From positions 1-64,000 of the forward strand of contig SVOG01000005.1 in assembly GCA_015066525.1 (NCBI GenBank): DNA of 64,000 nt, read 5' to 3'. The DNA is from Oscillospiraceae bacterium (GTDB lineage Bacteria > Bacillota > Clostridia > Oscillospirales > Acutalibacteraceae). The translations under genes were made by a program, and so were the position numbers. This document shows, piece after piece, positions 35,823 to 45,303 of this stretch (positions within the stretch are counted from its first letter, which is position 1; each line of letters starts with the position of its first letter). Below the pieces are notes generated by a model. It did not search any database, was not told the origin of the DNA, and saw only the letters and a program-made list of their open reading frames with translations.

Positions 35823-37643
35823 ATGAAGGATTTGGATTTTATCACATCAAAACTGAAGGAAGAAAATATCACCGCTCCCGATGCGCTCAGCGAGGAGAAT
35901 ATCGAGGCACGCCTTGCGCAGGGAACGAGCGTCAGCAGTATTGTGAAAACAAAGAAGAATAAAAAACGTATCTTAAAACCGCTGGTATCCGTCGCTGCCT
36001 GTATTGCGCTCGTCATCGGTTCCTTTGCCTCGGTGAACGCCCTGCGCGATGCACGATTTACGCGTGCGATTGAGGGTAACACCAAGAACGGCGTGGTCTA
36101 TTTCGACAGCTATGACGAGATTAAAACCTTCACAGGAAAGATGGATGCCGTTACATCCGATTTTGACTTCGGATTCTTTTTGCCGCGTGTTCGCAATCTT
36201 TACTCTACTACCGCCAAGAGTGAGATAGCAGTCGACGGCGCGATGGAATCGTCCGCCGAGAGTTTCAGCCGCACTTATACGCAGGTGGCGGATGTCGACG
36301 AGTCGGATATCGTCAAGACGGATGGCAAGTATATCTATATTCTCGATACTGCAGACGGCACGCTCGTGATTTATGCGGCGCAGGACGGCGATGCCGAGCT
36401 GATGTCGAAGTATTATACCGACGAGGACGACTGCGATTACGAGGAAATGTATATCGACGGCGACCGTGCATATCTCCTTGGCACGGAGTATGACGAGGGT
36501 GACGAAGAGACGCGCGTCCTCAGCCTTGACATCGGCGATAGGGAAGAGGTGGAGGAAGTCGATACCTACCGCCAGAGCGGCGCTTACAGCACTTCACGGA
36601 TGGTTGACGGCTGCCTCTATGTGATTTCGAATACCTATACCTATGATAAGAAATTCATCCCCTGCTACACGGGCGACGACGGTAAATTCCGCAAGCTTCC
36701 CGCCGAGGACATCTGCGCCTTTGCGTACTGCAGCAGACCCGATTACGCGGTTGTCGGCGCCCTCAATACGAGGAGCGGCGATAGTAAGAGCCGCAAGGTT
36801 AAGGCGGTCATGGGCGGCGCGGACCATGTCTACTGCACGAGCGAAAACCTCTATGTCTCCTGCGTGAATACCGAAGATTACAATGCCACGACAATTATCA
36901 AGTACGCCTTCGACGGCGTGAAAATAAAGGAGCAGGCAGTCGGCAAGGTCAAGGGTACAGTGAATAACCAGTGGTCGTTTGACGAAAGCCGCGGTTATCT
37001 GCGCGTTGCCACCACCGCTTACAATAAGAGCGGCGAGCAGGTGAATAAGCTGTATATCCTCGACGAAAATCTCAAAAAGGTCGGCGATGTCGGCGGCTTT
37101 GCGCGCGGTGAGCATATCGAGGCAGTGAAGTATATCGGCGATATGGCGTATGTCATTACCTATGAGACGACGGACCCGCTGTTTTGCATTGATGTCAGCA
37201 ACCCGAAGAATCCCCGGATTACCGGCAAGGTCAAGATTGACGGCTTTTCGACCAATCTTGTGCCCGTCGGTGAGGATAAACTCGTCGGCATCGGCTACCA
37301 TACCCGCACGAATGCCGAGTGGGGCGGCGTGGAGCGCGCCGGTGTGAAACTCGCACTCTTTGATATCAGTGATAAGAACGCGCCGAAGGTGCTTGACGAA
37401 AAGATTTATGAAAGCGCCACCAGCCCCGCGCAGGAAACGCACAAAGCAATTCTGAAAAAGGGCGACCTTCTTGCCATTCCCGTCACAGACAAAGCGGTCG
37501 TCTTTACCGAAAAGGACGGCAAACTCGATATGCTAAAGGAGCAGACAGTCGCCAGTGAATTTGACCGTATTGTATGCATCGGTGATGATTACTACACGGT
37601 CGACGCTACGGGAGATACGGTGAATTCCTTCAGAATAAAATAA
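35823..37643 (+). CDS. membrane-anchored C-terminal beta-propeller protein, candidate anti-sigma factor
   Basis: Cytosolic N-terminus, TM PLVSVAACIALVIGSFASV, extracellular YTQVADVDESDIVKTDGKYIYIL beta-propeller signature. Confidence 0.8.
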   Translation: MKDLDFITSKLKEENITAPDALSEENIEARLAQGTSVSSIVKTKKNKKRILKPLVSVAACIALVIGSFASVNALRDARFTRAIEGNTKNGVVYFDSYDEIKTFTGKMDAVTSDFDFGFFLPRVRNLYSTTAKSEIAVDGAMESSAESFSRTYTQVADVDESDIVKTDGKYIYILDTADGTLVIYAAQDGDAELMSKYYTDEDDCDYEEMYIDGDRAYLLGTEYDEGDEETRVLSLDIGDREEVEEVDTYRQSGAYSTSRMVDGCLYVISNTYTYDKKFIPCYTGDDGKFRKLPAEDICAFAYCSRPDYAVVGALNTRSGDSKSRKVKAVMGGADHVYCTSENLYVSCVNTEDYNATTIIKYAFDGVKIKEQAVGKVKGTVNNQWSFDESRGYLRVATTAYNKSGEQVNKLYILDENLKKVGDVGGFARGEHIEAVKYIGDMAYVITYETTDPLFCIDVSNPKNPRITGKVKIDGFSTNLVPVGEDKLVGIGYHTRTNAEWGGVERAGVKLALFDISDKNAPKVLDEKIYESATSPAQETHKAILKKGDLLAIPVTDKAVVFTEKDGKLDMLKEQTVASEFDRIVCIGDDYYTVDATGDTVNSFRIK

Positions 37644-37919
37644 AACAAAGACGGCACAGCATAACGCTGCGCCATCTTTGTTTGTGGAGTAAAATTTATG
37701 TAAAAAATCTAAAAAGGCTATATTGTAAGGCTGATTTTTTCAGCCGTTGTCGTTATATGTAAATGAGGGTGAGCCAGTTGGTTATCGCTCGTTCTTCCCT
37801 CAACTTGATTGACATTATACACCGCTTTTTTCAAAAATCAAGCCTTTTTTGCAGTTTTTTACCACTTATATACATTATACAAAACTATCGAGAATATTTT
37901 GTACAAAATGCACAAAAGC

Positions 37920-38456
37920 TCACTCCATCTGCTTGCCCAAAAACGCTGCTGCTACCTGTACGAGTTTAATATCCGTCTCGCTCGGCAGCTCGTGGCTGTC
38001 ATCCTCTAAGAGTGCGATAGCGCCGCTGACGTCACCGCCGTAAATAATCGGGTACACGACCTCCGCCTGGCGGTTATAGCCCTCTATGGCGTTGAGCGCG
38101 GGCACCGAGTCGGTCTTGATGTGTATCTGTCGGTTTTCCATCAACTCCTCGAGACTCTTCGTCACCCTGCGTTCGAGCACTTCACGCTTGCTGATGCCCG
38201 AGCAGGCGATGACATGGTCGTTATCCATAATCGCAATCGGCAGCCCGCCGCTTTTGTGCAGCACCTCGGCATACTGCGAGGCGAAGTTCGACAGCTCACC
38301 TATCGGTGAGTATTTTTTGAATATGACCTCGCCCTCCGCATCGGTATAAATCTCCAACGGGTCACCCTCCTTAATACGAAAACTTCTTCTGATTTCCTTT
38401 GGAATGACAATTCTGCCCAAATCGTCAATCCTTCTTACAATTCCCGTTGCCTTCAT
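37920..38456 (-). CDS. spoVT: stage V sporulation protein T (AbrB-like N-terminus, GAF C-terminus)
   Basis: MKATGIVRRIDDLGRIVIPKEIRRSFRIKEGDPLEIYTD. Confidence 0.93.
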   Translation of the reverse strand: MKATGIVRRIDDLGRIVIPKEIRRSFRIKEGDPLEIYTDAEGEVIFKKYSPIGELSNFASQYAEVLHKSGGLPIAIMDNDHVIACSGISKREVLERRVTKSLEELMENRQIHIKTDSVPALNAIEGYNRQAEVVYPIIYGGDVSGAIALLEDDSHELPSETDIKLVQVAAAFLGKQME

Positions 38457-38613
38457 ACAACCGCTCCTCTTGTCAAATTTGTTACACACCTATTTTGCAC
38501 AAAAACAAGAAATATATGTAAAACCCGCATTGTAAAAATATGTAAATATTGATTTTATCTTGCTAAAGCGTTATAATACTGTCGTATTCGATTTTATGTC
38601 AGGAGGTTTTGGA

Positions 38614-40011
38614 ATGAAAACGGCAAAATTTTTCGGCAAATCCGCCAAAGCAATCGTTGTATTTTTGGTGGCGGCGCTTATAGTATGCGCGCAACTGCCC
38701 TTTGCGGCGCTGGCAGCGGTGGATGATTTTATCGAACAGGGCAACCTGATTTATCTGGTGACCGAAGAGGGCAGCGCCTCCGCGCCCGGCAAGGTGACTG
38801 CCGCGTTTAACGAAAATCTTGACCCCGCAACCGTCACCGGCATTACGGTGCCTGCCACCGTGGAAAACGCGGGCAGAAGCTACCGCGTAACAGCGCTTTC
38901 CGGCAGTGCGTTTGGCGGCTGTGTCGCGCTCGAAACGCTTGATTTATCCGCCTGCACAGCACTTGGCGCCATTGGCGAGGGTTCTTTTCTTGATTGCGAA
39001 AAGTTGACAAGCATCGTGCTTCCTTGTGGTTTTAATAAGGATTTGTTTGCCGACACGGGCGTTGTTCCCGACGGGGACAAGTTCACGATTGAATACGCCG
39101 TGATGGGTGAGCCTCCGACCACCGTTACCGTCTCGTCCGGTCAGTTCAGCTATGTACATCACTATACGGTGAATAATAAAAACTATGCCGAGCACAAATG
39201 CTCCGGTTGCGGACGGAAGGAGCGCCACAAATGGGCGCTCGATAATAACAATACCGCGCAGCACAAATGCACGGTGTGCGGTTATACAGAAACGCACTAC
39301 GGCGGCAACGCCAACTGTGACGGAGAAGCCGTTTGCGTTGCCTGCGGCAGTACCTATAAAACAGCGGCGGGCAAGCATTATTGGGAAGTGGTTCCCGAAA
39401 CCATCGGCGCCACCGCTGCCAATTACACCTGCACAACCTGTGAAAAGGTGGAAAAGCAGCAAATCAGCGCCGATAAAACCGGTGTGAATTATAACGAGAA
39501 GACACTGAACATTATTTTACAGGACCCATACAAAGTTCTGCCCGATGGCACAACCATAGAGGGCACACCGTCTCAGCCGGGCGACAAGCGATACAACGAG
39601 CTGACGGCGCAGCTGGACAATACAAATAATATCGAAAGGCTTGCGTTCTTTGAGCTGGAGCTCTTTGACGCGCAAGGTAAATCCATCAGCGGAAAAATTG
39701 ACGGCTCCGTTCGCGTGCTGATTCAGATTCCCGACGGATGGGATAAGGAGGACCTGAAAGCCGTTCTGGTGACGGAAGGGAAGGACATCGACAATTTTGA
39801 AGAAAGTATAATCACCATCGACGGCGTGAATTATCTGGCGTTCTGGACAGACCATTTCAGCCCCTATGCGCTGATTGACAAAAAGACCGCAAAAGAGAAC
39901 AAAAAGACCTCGCCCGCCACGGGCAGCACGGGCGGCGCACTGTGTGCCCTTGTCGCAGCAACGGCATCGGCGGCAGCCCTCGGCTTCATCGCCCGCAAGA
40001 AGAGAAAATAA
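38614..40011 (+). CDS. secreted leucine-rich-repeat (BspA-like) surface protein with SPATG sorting-like tail
   Basis: Signal peptide; GSAFGGCVALETLDLSACTALGAIGEGSFLDCEKLTSIVLP; C-terminal SPATGSTGGALCALVAATASAAALGFIARKKRK. Confidence 0.8.
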   Translation: MKTAKFFGKSAKAIVVFLVAALIVCAQLPFAALAAVDDFIEQGNLIYLVTEEGSASAPGKVTAAFNENLDPATVTGITVPATVENAGRSYRVTALSGSAFGGCVALETLDLSACTALGAIGEGSFLDCEKLTSIVLPCGFNKDLFADTGVVPDGDKFTIEYAVMGEPPTTVTVSSGQFSYVHHYTVNNKNYAEHKCSGCGRKERHKWALDNNNTAQHKCTVCGYTETHYGGNANCDGEAVCVACGSTYKTAAGKHYWEVVPETIGATAANYTCTTCEKVEKQQISADKTGVNYNEKTLNIILQDPYKVLPDGTTIEGTPSQPGDKRYNELTAQLDNTNNIERLAFFELELFDAQGKSISGKIDGSVRVLIQIPDGWDKEDLKAVLVTEGKDIDNFEESIITIDGVNYLAFWTDHFSPYALIDKKTAKENKKTSPATGSTGGALCALVAATASAAALGFIARKKRK

Positions 40012-40029
40012 AATATCCGTATAAAAAAA

Positions 40030-40064
40030 GCCACGCCCTGATGAACGATAAAGGGCGTGGCTCT
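40030..40064. terminator. terminator hairpin between convergent genes
   Basis: GCCACGCCC-loop-GGGCGTGGC. Confidence 0.65.
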
Positions 40065-40068
40065 TATA

Positions 40069-40596
40069 TTATTGTTCTGCCTTTTCTTTTGGTTTTTTGA
40101 ATACGAACAGCTTGGAAAATACATAGTTGAGTATGACCACGATGACGGATACCGAAATCTTTGAGCACATTCCGCTGCTGTACAGCACGGCGATGTTGAT
40201 GTGTAACTTTGTCAGTATCGTTGTGAAAAAGGCGTCGATGCCCACGCTGACAAACAGCGGCACGCACAATACCTCGAGGATTCCCGTAAAGGCGCGTGCC
40301 CCGAGAAAACCGAAGAATTCCCTGACGGCGATTTTTCTCTCCCAGCTCTTCGATTCAAATACCCATAATTTATTGGTAATGAAGGCGAAGATGAAGGCGC
40401 TCAGCCAGCTGAACAGACTCGCCAGAAAAACATTCACATCAATATCCCGTACGATGTGCACGATATGAGGCACGCCGAACGCGGCGTTAAACAGCTTCAG
40501 AAAGAGGGGATAGGTGCCCCAGCTGATGACCGTCGCCAGCACGCCCGTGATAAGGTAGGTCCATATCTCGCGGTATTTCGTTAATAACTTCTTCAT
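40069..40596 (-). CDS. GtrA family membrane protein
   Basis: FLASLFSWLSAFIFAFITNKLWVFESKSW, VIVVILNYVFSKLFVFKK. Confidence 0.88.
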   Translation of the reverse strand: MKKLLTKYREIWTYLITGVLATVISWGTYPLFLKLFNAAFGVPHIVHIVRDIDVNVFLASLFSWLSAFIFAFITNKLWVFESKSWERKIAVREFFGFLGARAFTGILEVLCVPLFVSVGIDAFFTTILTKLHINIAVLYSSGMCSKISVSVIVVILNYVFSKLFVFKKPKEKAEQ

Positions 40597-40647
40597 TGTA
40601 TCACTCCGATAAGGATATTTTAAGTCATAACCGAAAAAATGTCAACA

Positions 40648-40674
40648 AAAAACCGCCTCGTATGAGGCGGTTTT
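40648..40674 (-). terminator. terminator downstream of rpsR
   Basis: AAAACCGCCTC-gtat-GAGGCGGTTTT. Confidence 0.8.
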
Positions 40675-40693
40675 GTACTTTGTACTTTTGTCC

Positions 40694-40927
40694 TTAGTCT
40701 GAAATGTAAGGAAGCAGAGCGAGGTGACGAGCTCTCTTGATAGCGGTGGTGAGCTCTCTCTGGTGCTTTGCGCAAGTGCCGGTTACACGGCGGGGAAGAA
40801 TCTTCGCTCTCTCAGAAGTGAACTTTCTGAGCTTAGCTGCGTCCTTGTAGTCGATTACCTCAACCTTTTCTACGCAAAACTGACAAACCTTTCTGCGTCC
40901 CTTTCTCGGGCCTTTGTTGTATGCCAT
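40694..40927 (-). CDS. rpsR: 30S ribosomal protein S18
   Basis: [60 protein letters not shown]. Confidence 0.98.
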   Translation of the reverse strand: MAYNKGPRKGRRKVCQFCVEKVEVIDYKDAAKLRKFTSERAKILPRRVTGTCAKHQRELTTAIKRARHLALLPYISD

Positions 40928-40953
40928 AGTTTTATCTCCTTATTCGTTAACGA

Positions 40954-41394
40954 TTAGAATGGAAGGTCGTCATCGTCATCCACGATTTCTTCAAAATCGC
41001 TGGTACCTGCGCTCGAGTAGCTCGGTGCGGGCTGGATGAACTCCTGTGAGGGAGCAGCGCTCGTGCCGCTGTCTGCCTTCGAGCCGCAGAAGGATACGTT
41101 GTTGGCAACGACCTCTACTGATTTTCTGTTGTTACCGTTTTTGTCGGTATAGTTCTGAGTCTGGATAGAACCCTCAATCGCAATCATCGAACCCTTGTGG
41201 AAGAAACGGCTGATGAATTCAGCTCTCTGTCTCCATGCGACGCAGTCGATGAAGTCCGCCTGTCTTTCCTGACCCTGTGACTGATAACTTCTGTCGCAGG
41301 CAACCTGGAAACGGATGACGGATACTCCGCTGGGAGTGGTCTTGAGTTCGGGCTCGTAAGTCAATCTGCCCATTAAGGCTACCATATTAAGCAT
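40954..41394 (-). CDS. ssb: single-stranded DNA-binding protein
   Basis: MLNMVALMGRLTYEPELKTTPSGVSVIRFQVACDR; acidic tail DDDDLPF. Confidence 0.97.
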   Translation of the reverse strand: MLNMVALMGRLTYEPELKTTPSGVSVIRFQVACDRSYQSQGQERQADFIDCVAWRQRAEFISRFFHKGSMIAIEGSIQTQNYTDKNGNNRKSVEVVANNVSFCGSKADSGTSAAPSQEFIQPAPSYSSAGTSDFEEIVDDDDDLPF

Positions 41395-41405
41395 AGTCAG
41401 CCTCC

Positions 41406-41696
41406 TTATTCGCCTTTAGCGACGATGAGTGAGCGGAGCACGCCGTCTGTAATATTGATTACACGGTCAAGCTCAGCCGGGAATGATTCCTCACAAGCAA
41501 AGTTAATCAGAACGTAGTAGCCCTCTGTTTCGTAGTTGATAGGATATGCGAGCTTCTTCTTGCCCCAATCCTCAACTTCGCCGAGAGTGCCATTCTTCGA
41601 AATAAGGTCAGTGAACTTAGCCTTAAGTGCGTCAACTGCCTCGTTACCCTTTGAAAGAGAGTAAACCATAACGATTTCGTAGTTTCTTAATGCCAT
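41406..41696 (-). CDS. rpsF: 30S ribosomal protein S6
   Basis: Position in the rpsF-ssb-rpsR operon; LRNYEIVMVYSL. Confidence 0.97.
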   Translation of the reverse strand: MALRNYEIVMVYSLSKGNEAVDALKAKFTDLISKNGTLGEVEDWGKKKLAYPINYETEGYYVLINFACEESFPAELDRVINITDGVLRSLIVAKGE

Positions 41697-41774
41697 CTTT
41701 CAGCACCTCCTTCTGGTCTATTGGCGTGATTTCTCCTCACGCAAGGATATTTACTTGCCTTTGCAAGCCCTAAC

Positions 41775-41803
41775 ATTATAACAATATTATTTTATAATGT
41801 CAA
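41775..41803 (-). promoter_or_regulatory. consensus promoter of rpsF-ssb-rpsR
   Basis: Minus strand TTGACA-17 bp-TATAAT. Confidence 0.8.
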
Positions 41804-43383
41804 GATTTAATTATTTTCGGCTTTTTAATCATATCGCAGATGCGCTGCACGTCCTGGGAGAAACGGCGCTGGGATATGAGTATAACGAGGGTGTCGCCCT
41901 CTTTGAGGAGGGTGTCGCCCTTCGGGGTAATCGGTGTTTCGTCGCGCTCGACGGAGATAATGACGCAGTGTTTGCCCCAGTCGATGTCCGCGATGGTCTT
42001 ATTCGCTACGGGGCTGCCCACGGGGATGGTAAAGGTCTGGAGTACCTTCTCGACCTCTTTTGTGTTGAGCACGGGCGCGTTGGTGTTTTCCACCGCTTTT
42101 TCGAACAGTATGGAGTAAAACGGCGCCGTGCCGATGGTGTTTGCCACCGCGTAGGAAATGAGGCTGACCGTCGCAATCGGCAGCAGCGAGTGCATATCGC
42201 CCGTCAGTTCGAATACGAGGATAATACCCGTCAGCGGCGCGCGCACGATGGAGGAGAAAAGTCCTGCCATTCCGATGACGACGAATTCCTCGTAGAGTCC
42301 GCCGCGGATGCCGATATTGTTAATCGCAATATTGCCGAAAATCGCGCCAATGTATGCGCCAAGCACGCACAGGGGATAGAGCGTTCCGCCGGGCGCACCC
42401 GACGCAAACGAAAACGCGCCGAAGATGAATTTCGCAAACAGCAGTACAAAGAGTACCGTCAGCTCGGGACGGTCGTGCATCAGCATGGCAGCCATACTGT
42501 GTCCGCCGCAGAGTATCTGCGGCATTGTCAGTCCGACAATACCGCTGACGAGGAACACGCATCCCATCTTGAGCCACGCGGGGATTTTTGTGATTCGTTT
42601 GTACATCTTTTGCGCCCATACCATCGCGATATTGTAGCCAGCGCCGGCAAAGCCAAGCACGACGCCCATCAGTACTAAAATCCAGTAGTGATGCAGCGCG
42701 AGGGTGACGGTGTCGTAGTTAAAGGTCGTCTCGTGACCGAAAAAGGCGATGGAGATGAAGTCCGCTGTGATGGATGCCACGATGCTCATACAGAGCATCG
42801 CCTTGTCGAGCGAGTGGTGGATTTCCTCGAGTACGAACATCGTACCCGCAATCGGTGCGTTAAACGCTGCCGCCATACCTGCGCCCGCGCCGCAGGAAAT
42901 CATCCGCAGTTCGGTCGTCTTGTCCGCTTTGGTAAGACGGGAGGCGCCTTTCGCCGCCATACCGCCGAGCTGGACAGACGGTCCCTCTCTGCCGAGTGAC
43001 AGACCGCTGAAAACGGCGGTTGTGCCGCCGATGAATTTGGCGAGGATGACGCGCCACCAGTTGAGGGAGAAGTAGCCGCGGATTTCGCCCGAGGTCTGTG
43101 GAATGCCCGAGCCTGCCGCGTCCGGCTCCCATTTGTTGATGAAATTTACCGTGACGCCGAGCGCAAAGAGAAGCACGAGCCACAGCGTAATCCTTGCGGG
43201 TGAGCCCTTGACAATGTCGAGTACCTGCATCAGTCCCTTTTCCGCCCATTCGAGCGCGAAGCGGTAGCCGACGCAAACAAGACCCGAAGCGATACCGACT
43301 TCAAGTCCTCTGATAATTAAGTATATGCTCTCGCTGTTGTGCGGAGCCGTTTTTCGCAAAGTGGTTTTCTCCTGATTTCTCAT
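41800..43383 (-). CDS. ClC-type chloride channel/antiporter with C-terminal TrkA-C domain
   Basis: GLSLGREGPSVQLGG, GAGAGMAAAFNAPIAGTMFVLEE, ASGAPGGTLYP. Confidence 0.92.
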   Translation of the reverse strand: MRNQEKTTLRKTAPHNSESIYLIIRGLEVGIASGLVCVGYRFALEWAEKGLMQVLDIVKGSPARITLWLVLLFALGVTVNFINKWEPDAAGSGIPQTSGEIRGYFSLNWWRVILAKFIGGTTAVFSGLSLGREGPSVQLGGMAAKGASRLTKADKTTELRMISCGAGAGMAAAFNAPIAGTMFVLEEIHHSLDKAMLCMSIVASITADFISIAFFGHETTFNYDTVTLALHHYWILVLMGVVLGFAGAGYNIAMVWAQKMYKRITKIPAWLKMGCVFLVSGIVGLTMPQILCGGHSMAAMLMHDRPELTVLFVLLFAKFIFGAFSFASGAPGGTLYPLCVLGAYIGAIFGNIAINNIGIRGGLYEEFVVIGMAGLFSSIVRAPLTGIILVFELTGDMHSLLPIATVSLISYAVANTIGTAPFYSILFEKAVENTNAPVLNTKEVEKVLQTFTIPVGSPVANKTIADIDWGKHCVIISVERDETPITPKGDTLLKEGDTLVILISQRRFSQDVQRICDMIKKPKIIKS

Positions 43384-43430
43384 AATATCCATATTAGCAC
43401 ACTTCGACAACTTTTTCAATTATGAATAAT

Positions 43431-43461
43431 TGTGTCATTGGGGACAGTCCCCAATGACACA
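43431..43461. repeat. perfect 14-bp-arm palindrome TGTGTCATTGGGGA-cag-TCCCCAATGACACA
   Basis: Read directly. Confidence 0.85.
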
Positions 43462-43474
43462 AAATGCGTTGTTA

Positions 43475-43510
43475 TTTTGCACAAAAGCATCCCTCTCCTT
43501 TTGTGCAAAA
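43475..43510. promoter_or_regulatory. paired TTTTGCACAAAA / TTTTGTGCAAAA operator-like inverted repeat
   Basis: Two perfect reverse-complementary 12-mers with a 12-bp spacer upstream of the LRR/peptide operon. Confidence 0.5.
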
Positions 43511-43601
43511 CAGAGAAACGACATCTTTTTTGTCCAAAAGTGAGATTTGAGCCCCCCTGAATGTGACTAACATATAGAGGGCAAAAAAAGGAGGCATAAA
43601 G

Positions 43602-45047
43602 ATGAAACGATTATTATCAACAGTTCTGGCACTGACGATGCTGCTTGCGTCACTGTCAGCCACCCTCAGCGCACAGGCAGCAACCCCAAACGCTCCGGCG
43701 TTTTCTACGGATAGCGGCGCCTACACGGACAGCGTAACAATCGTTTTGCGCTCAGGCTCACTGCTCAACACCGTGTATTACAGGATTTACGAGTACGGAA
43801 TGAACAACCACGCAGGAGCGTTAAAACAGGACACAACAAGATATGTCCTGCCATTCAAAATTACCGAGTCTTGCTACATAGATGCCTGGTCGGATAATGG
43901 CGATGAAACAAGTGAAGTTGTAACCAACCGATACTATATCCGTTATTCAAGCGATGAGGGCAGGTTTACGGTTGACGAGGACGGCGTGCTGAGGGGTTAC
44001 ACGGGCAACACACCCAACCTGGTTATTCCGGATAAGGTGGACGGAATAACCGTTACCAAAATCGGCAGTCAGGTTTTTACCCAGTACAAAAGAGATAACT
44101 ATTACGGCACTATCCACTACTACAACAACGATGATTATTCAAACTTTCTTGAAAGCGTTACGCTGCCTGACACCTGCACCGAGATTGAGTATGCGGCGTT
44201 CTGTGCCTGTGTACATTTGAAAAATGTTTACGGCGGAAATCTGAAAATAATTGGCGATTATGCGTTTGATCGATGCGTTTCGCTGGAAAGTATTGATTTG
44301 TCAAATACAGAACTAATTGACAGGTACGCTTTTGAATATAACCAATCGCTGAAAACGGTTGAAAGCGATACCGTCAAAACGGTGCGTGACAAAGCGTTTG
44401 AATACTGCACGCTTGAGCGCCTTGTTCTGCCAAATCTGGAAACGCTCGGCGATGGCGACATTTATAGCAAGTACATCAATATCGGCAAGGTTGAGGAGCT
44501 TCGTTCGCGTGACCAATACCATGTAGGCAACCGCATCACTACCTCCACGATGCTGGCACCAAACTTAAAAAAGATAGGCGGAACAACCATCGTTCACTAT
44601 GCTTCATCTCCGCGCGATGTAATTGTCCCCAAACTTGCGGGGGCGCTTGGTGCGTCTATTCGTCTGAGTGACAGCGGTCTGCGTTTTGGCTTCAACTGGG
44701 ATAACGGTACCGATTATCAGGCGGCACATACGGACGATGTGGAGTACGGTTTTGTGTATGCGTATGAACGCACCGACGATTTGACCGTGGAAAACGGCAA
44801 AAGGCGTGTTGCTGAAAAGCGTGTGGACGCGGACGGAAAAACCTCATTTAACCTCGTGTTTACCGACATTCCAAAAGCGAATTACGATACCGAGATTTCG
44901 GCTCGCGCGTATGTTCGCATAAATGGCGTATACTTCTATTCCGACATTCTGACGCGCTCGTTTGAGGGCGTGGCAAACGCCGTGCTTGCCGACCCCGATA
45001 TTGACGAGAATATCAAGTCGCAACTCAGACTGACTCTGGAGGCGTAA
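43602..45047 (+). CDS. secreted leucine-rich-repeat (BspA-like) protein
   Basis: Signal peptide MKRLLSTVLALTMLLASLSATLSAQA; LRR pattern FLESVTLPDTCTEIEYAAFCACVHLKNVYGGNLKIIGDYAFDRCVSLESIDLS. Confidence 0.8.
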   Translation: MKRLLSTVLALTMLLASLSATLSAQAATPNAPAFSTDSGAYTDSVTIVLRSGSLLNTVYYRIYEYGMNNHAGALKQDTTRYVLPFKITESCYIDAWSDNGDETSEVVTNRYYIRYSSDEGRFTVDEDGVLRGYTGNTPNLVIPDKVDGITVTKIGSQVFTQYKRDNYYGTIHYYNNDDYSNFLESVTLPDTCTEIEYAAFCACVHLKNVYGGNLKIIGDYAFDRCVSLESIDLSNTELIDRYAFEYNQSLKTVESDTVKTVRDKAFEYCTLERLVLPNLETLGDGDIYSKYINIGKVEELRSRDQYHVGNRITTSTMLAPNLKKIGGTTIVHYASSPRDVIVPKLAGALGASIRLSDSGLRFGFNWDNGTDYQAAHTDDVEYGFVYAYERTDDLTVENGKRRVAEKRVDADGKTSFNLVFTDIPKANYDTEISARAYVRINGVYFYSDILTRSFEGVANAVLADPDIDENIKSQLRLTLEA

Positions 45048-45048
45048 T

Positions 45049-45165
45049 ATGAAAGAGGAATACATAAAACCCATCACACAGGTTGACGAATATGAAACCA
45101 CCGACATCATCACTGCCAGCACCGTCGGCGTTGACGACGAGGGCTGGATTGATAAGTGGTATTAA
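45049..45165 (+). CDS. small peptide 1 (38 aa), putative precursor-like peptide
   Basis: Own translation MKEEYIKPITQVDEYETTDIITASTVGVDDEGWIDKWY; starts 1 nt after the upstream stop (TAATATG). Confidence 0.7.
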   Translation: MKEEYIKPITQVDEYETTDIITASTVGVDDEGWIDKWY

Positions 45166-45183
45166 TGATAAAGGAGAATAATG

Positions 45184-45303
45184 ATGAAAGAAAAATACAC
45201 CAAACCCGAAACAAGAATTGACGAATATGAAACTGTTGATGTTATCACGACAAGTGCGGCGGATGTGCAGGACGACGACAACGATGTGCCGTTCGGCAGT
45301 TAA
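45184..45303 (+). CDS. small peptide 2 (39 aa), paralogue of peptide 1 in its N-terminal half
   Basis: Own translation MKEKYTKPETRIDEYETVDVITTSAADVQDDDNDVPFGS; ribosome binding site AAGGAG at 45171. Confidence 0.72.
   Translation: MKEKYTKPETRIDEYETVDVITTSAADVQDDDNDVPFGS

Noticed and set aside
37763-37969. Short plus-strand ORFs between the beta-propeller gene and spoVT
   Set aside because: AT-rich, no ribosome binding sites, mutually overlapping frames
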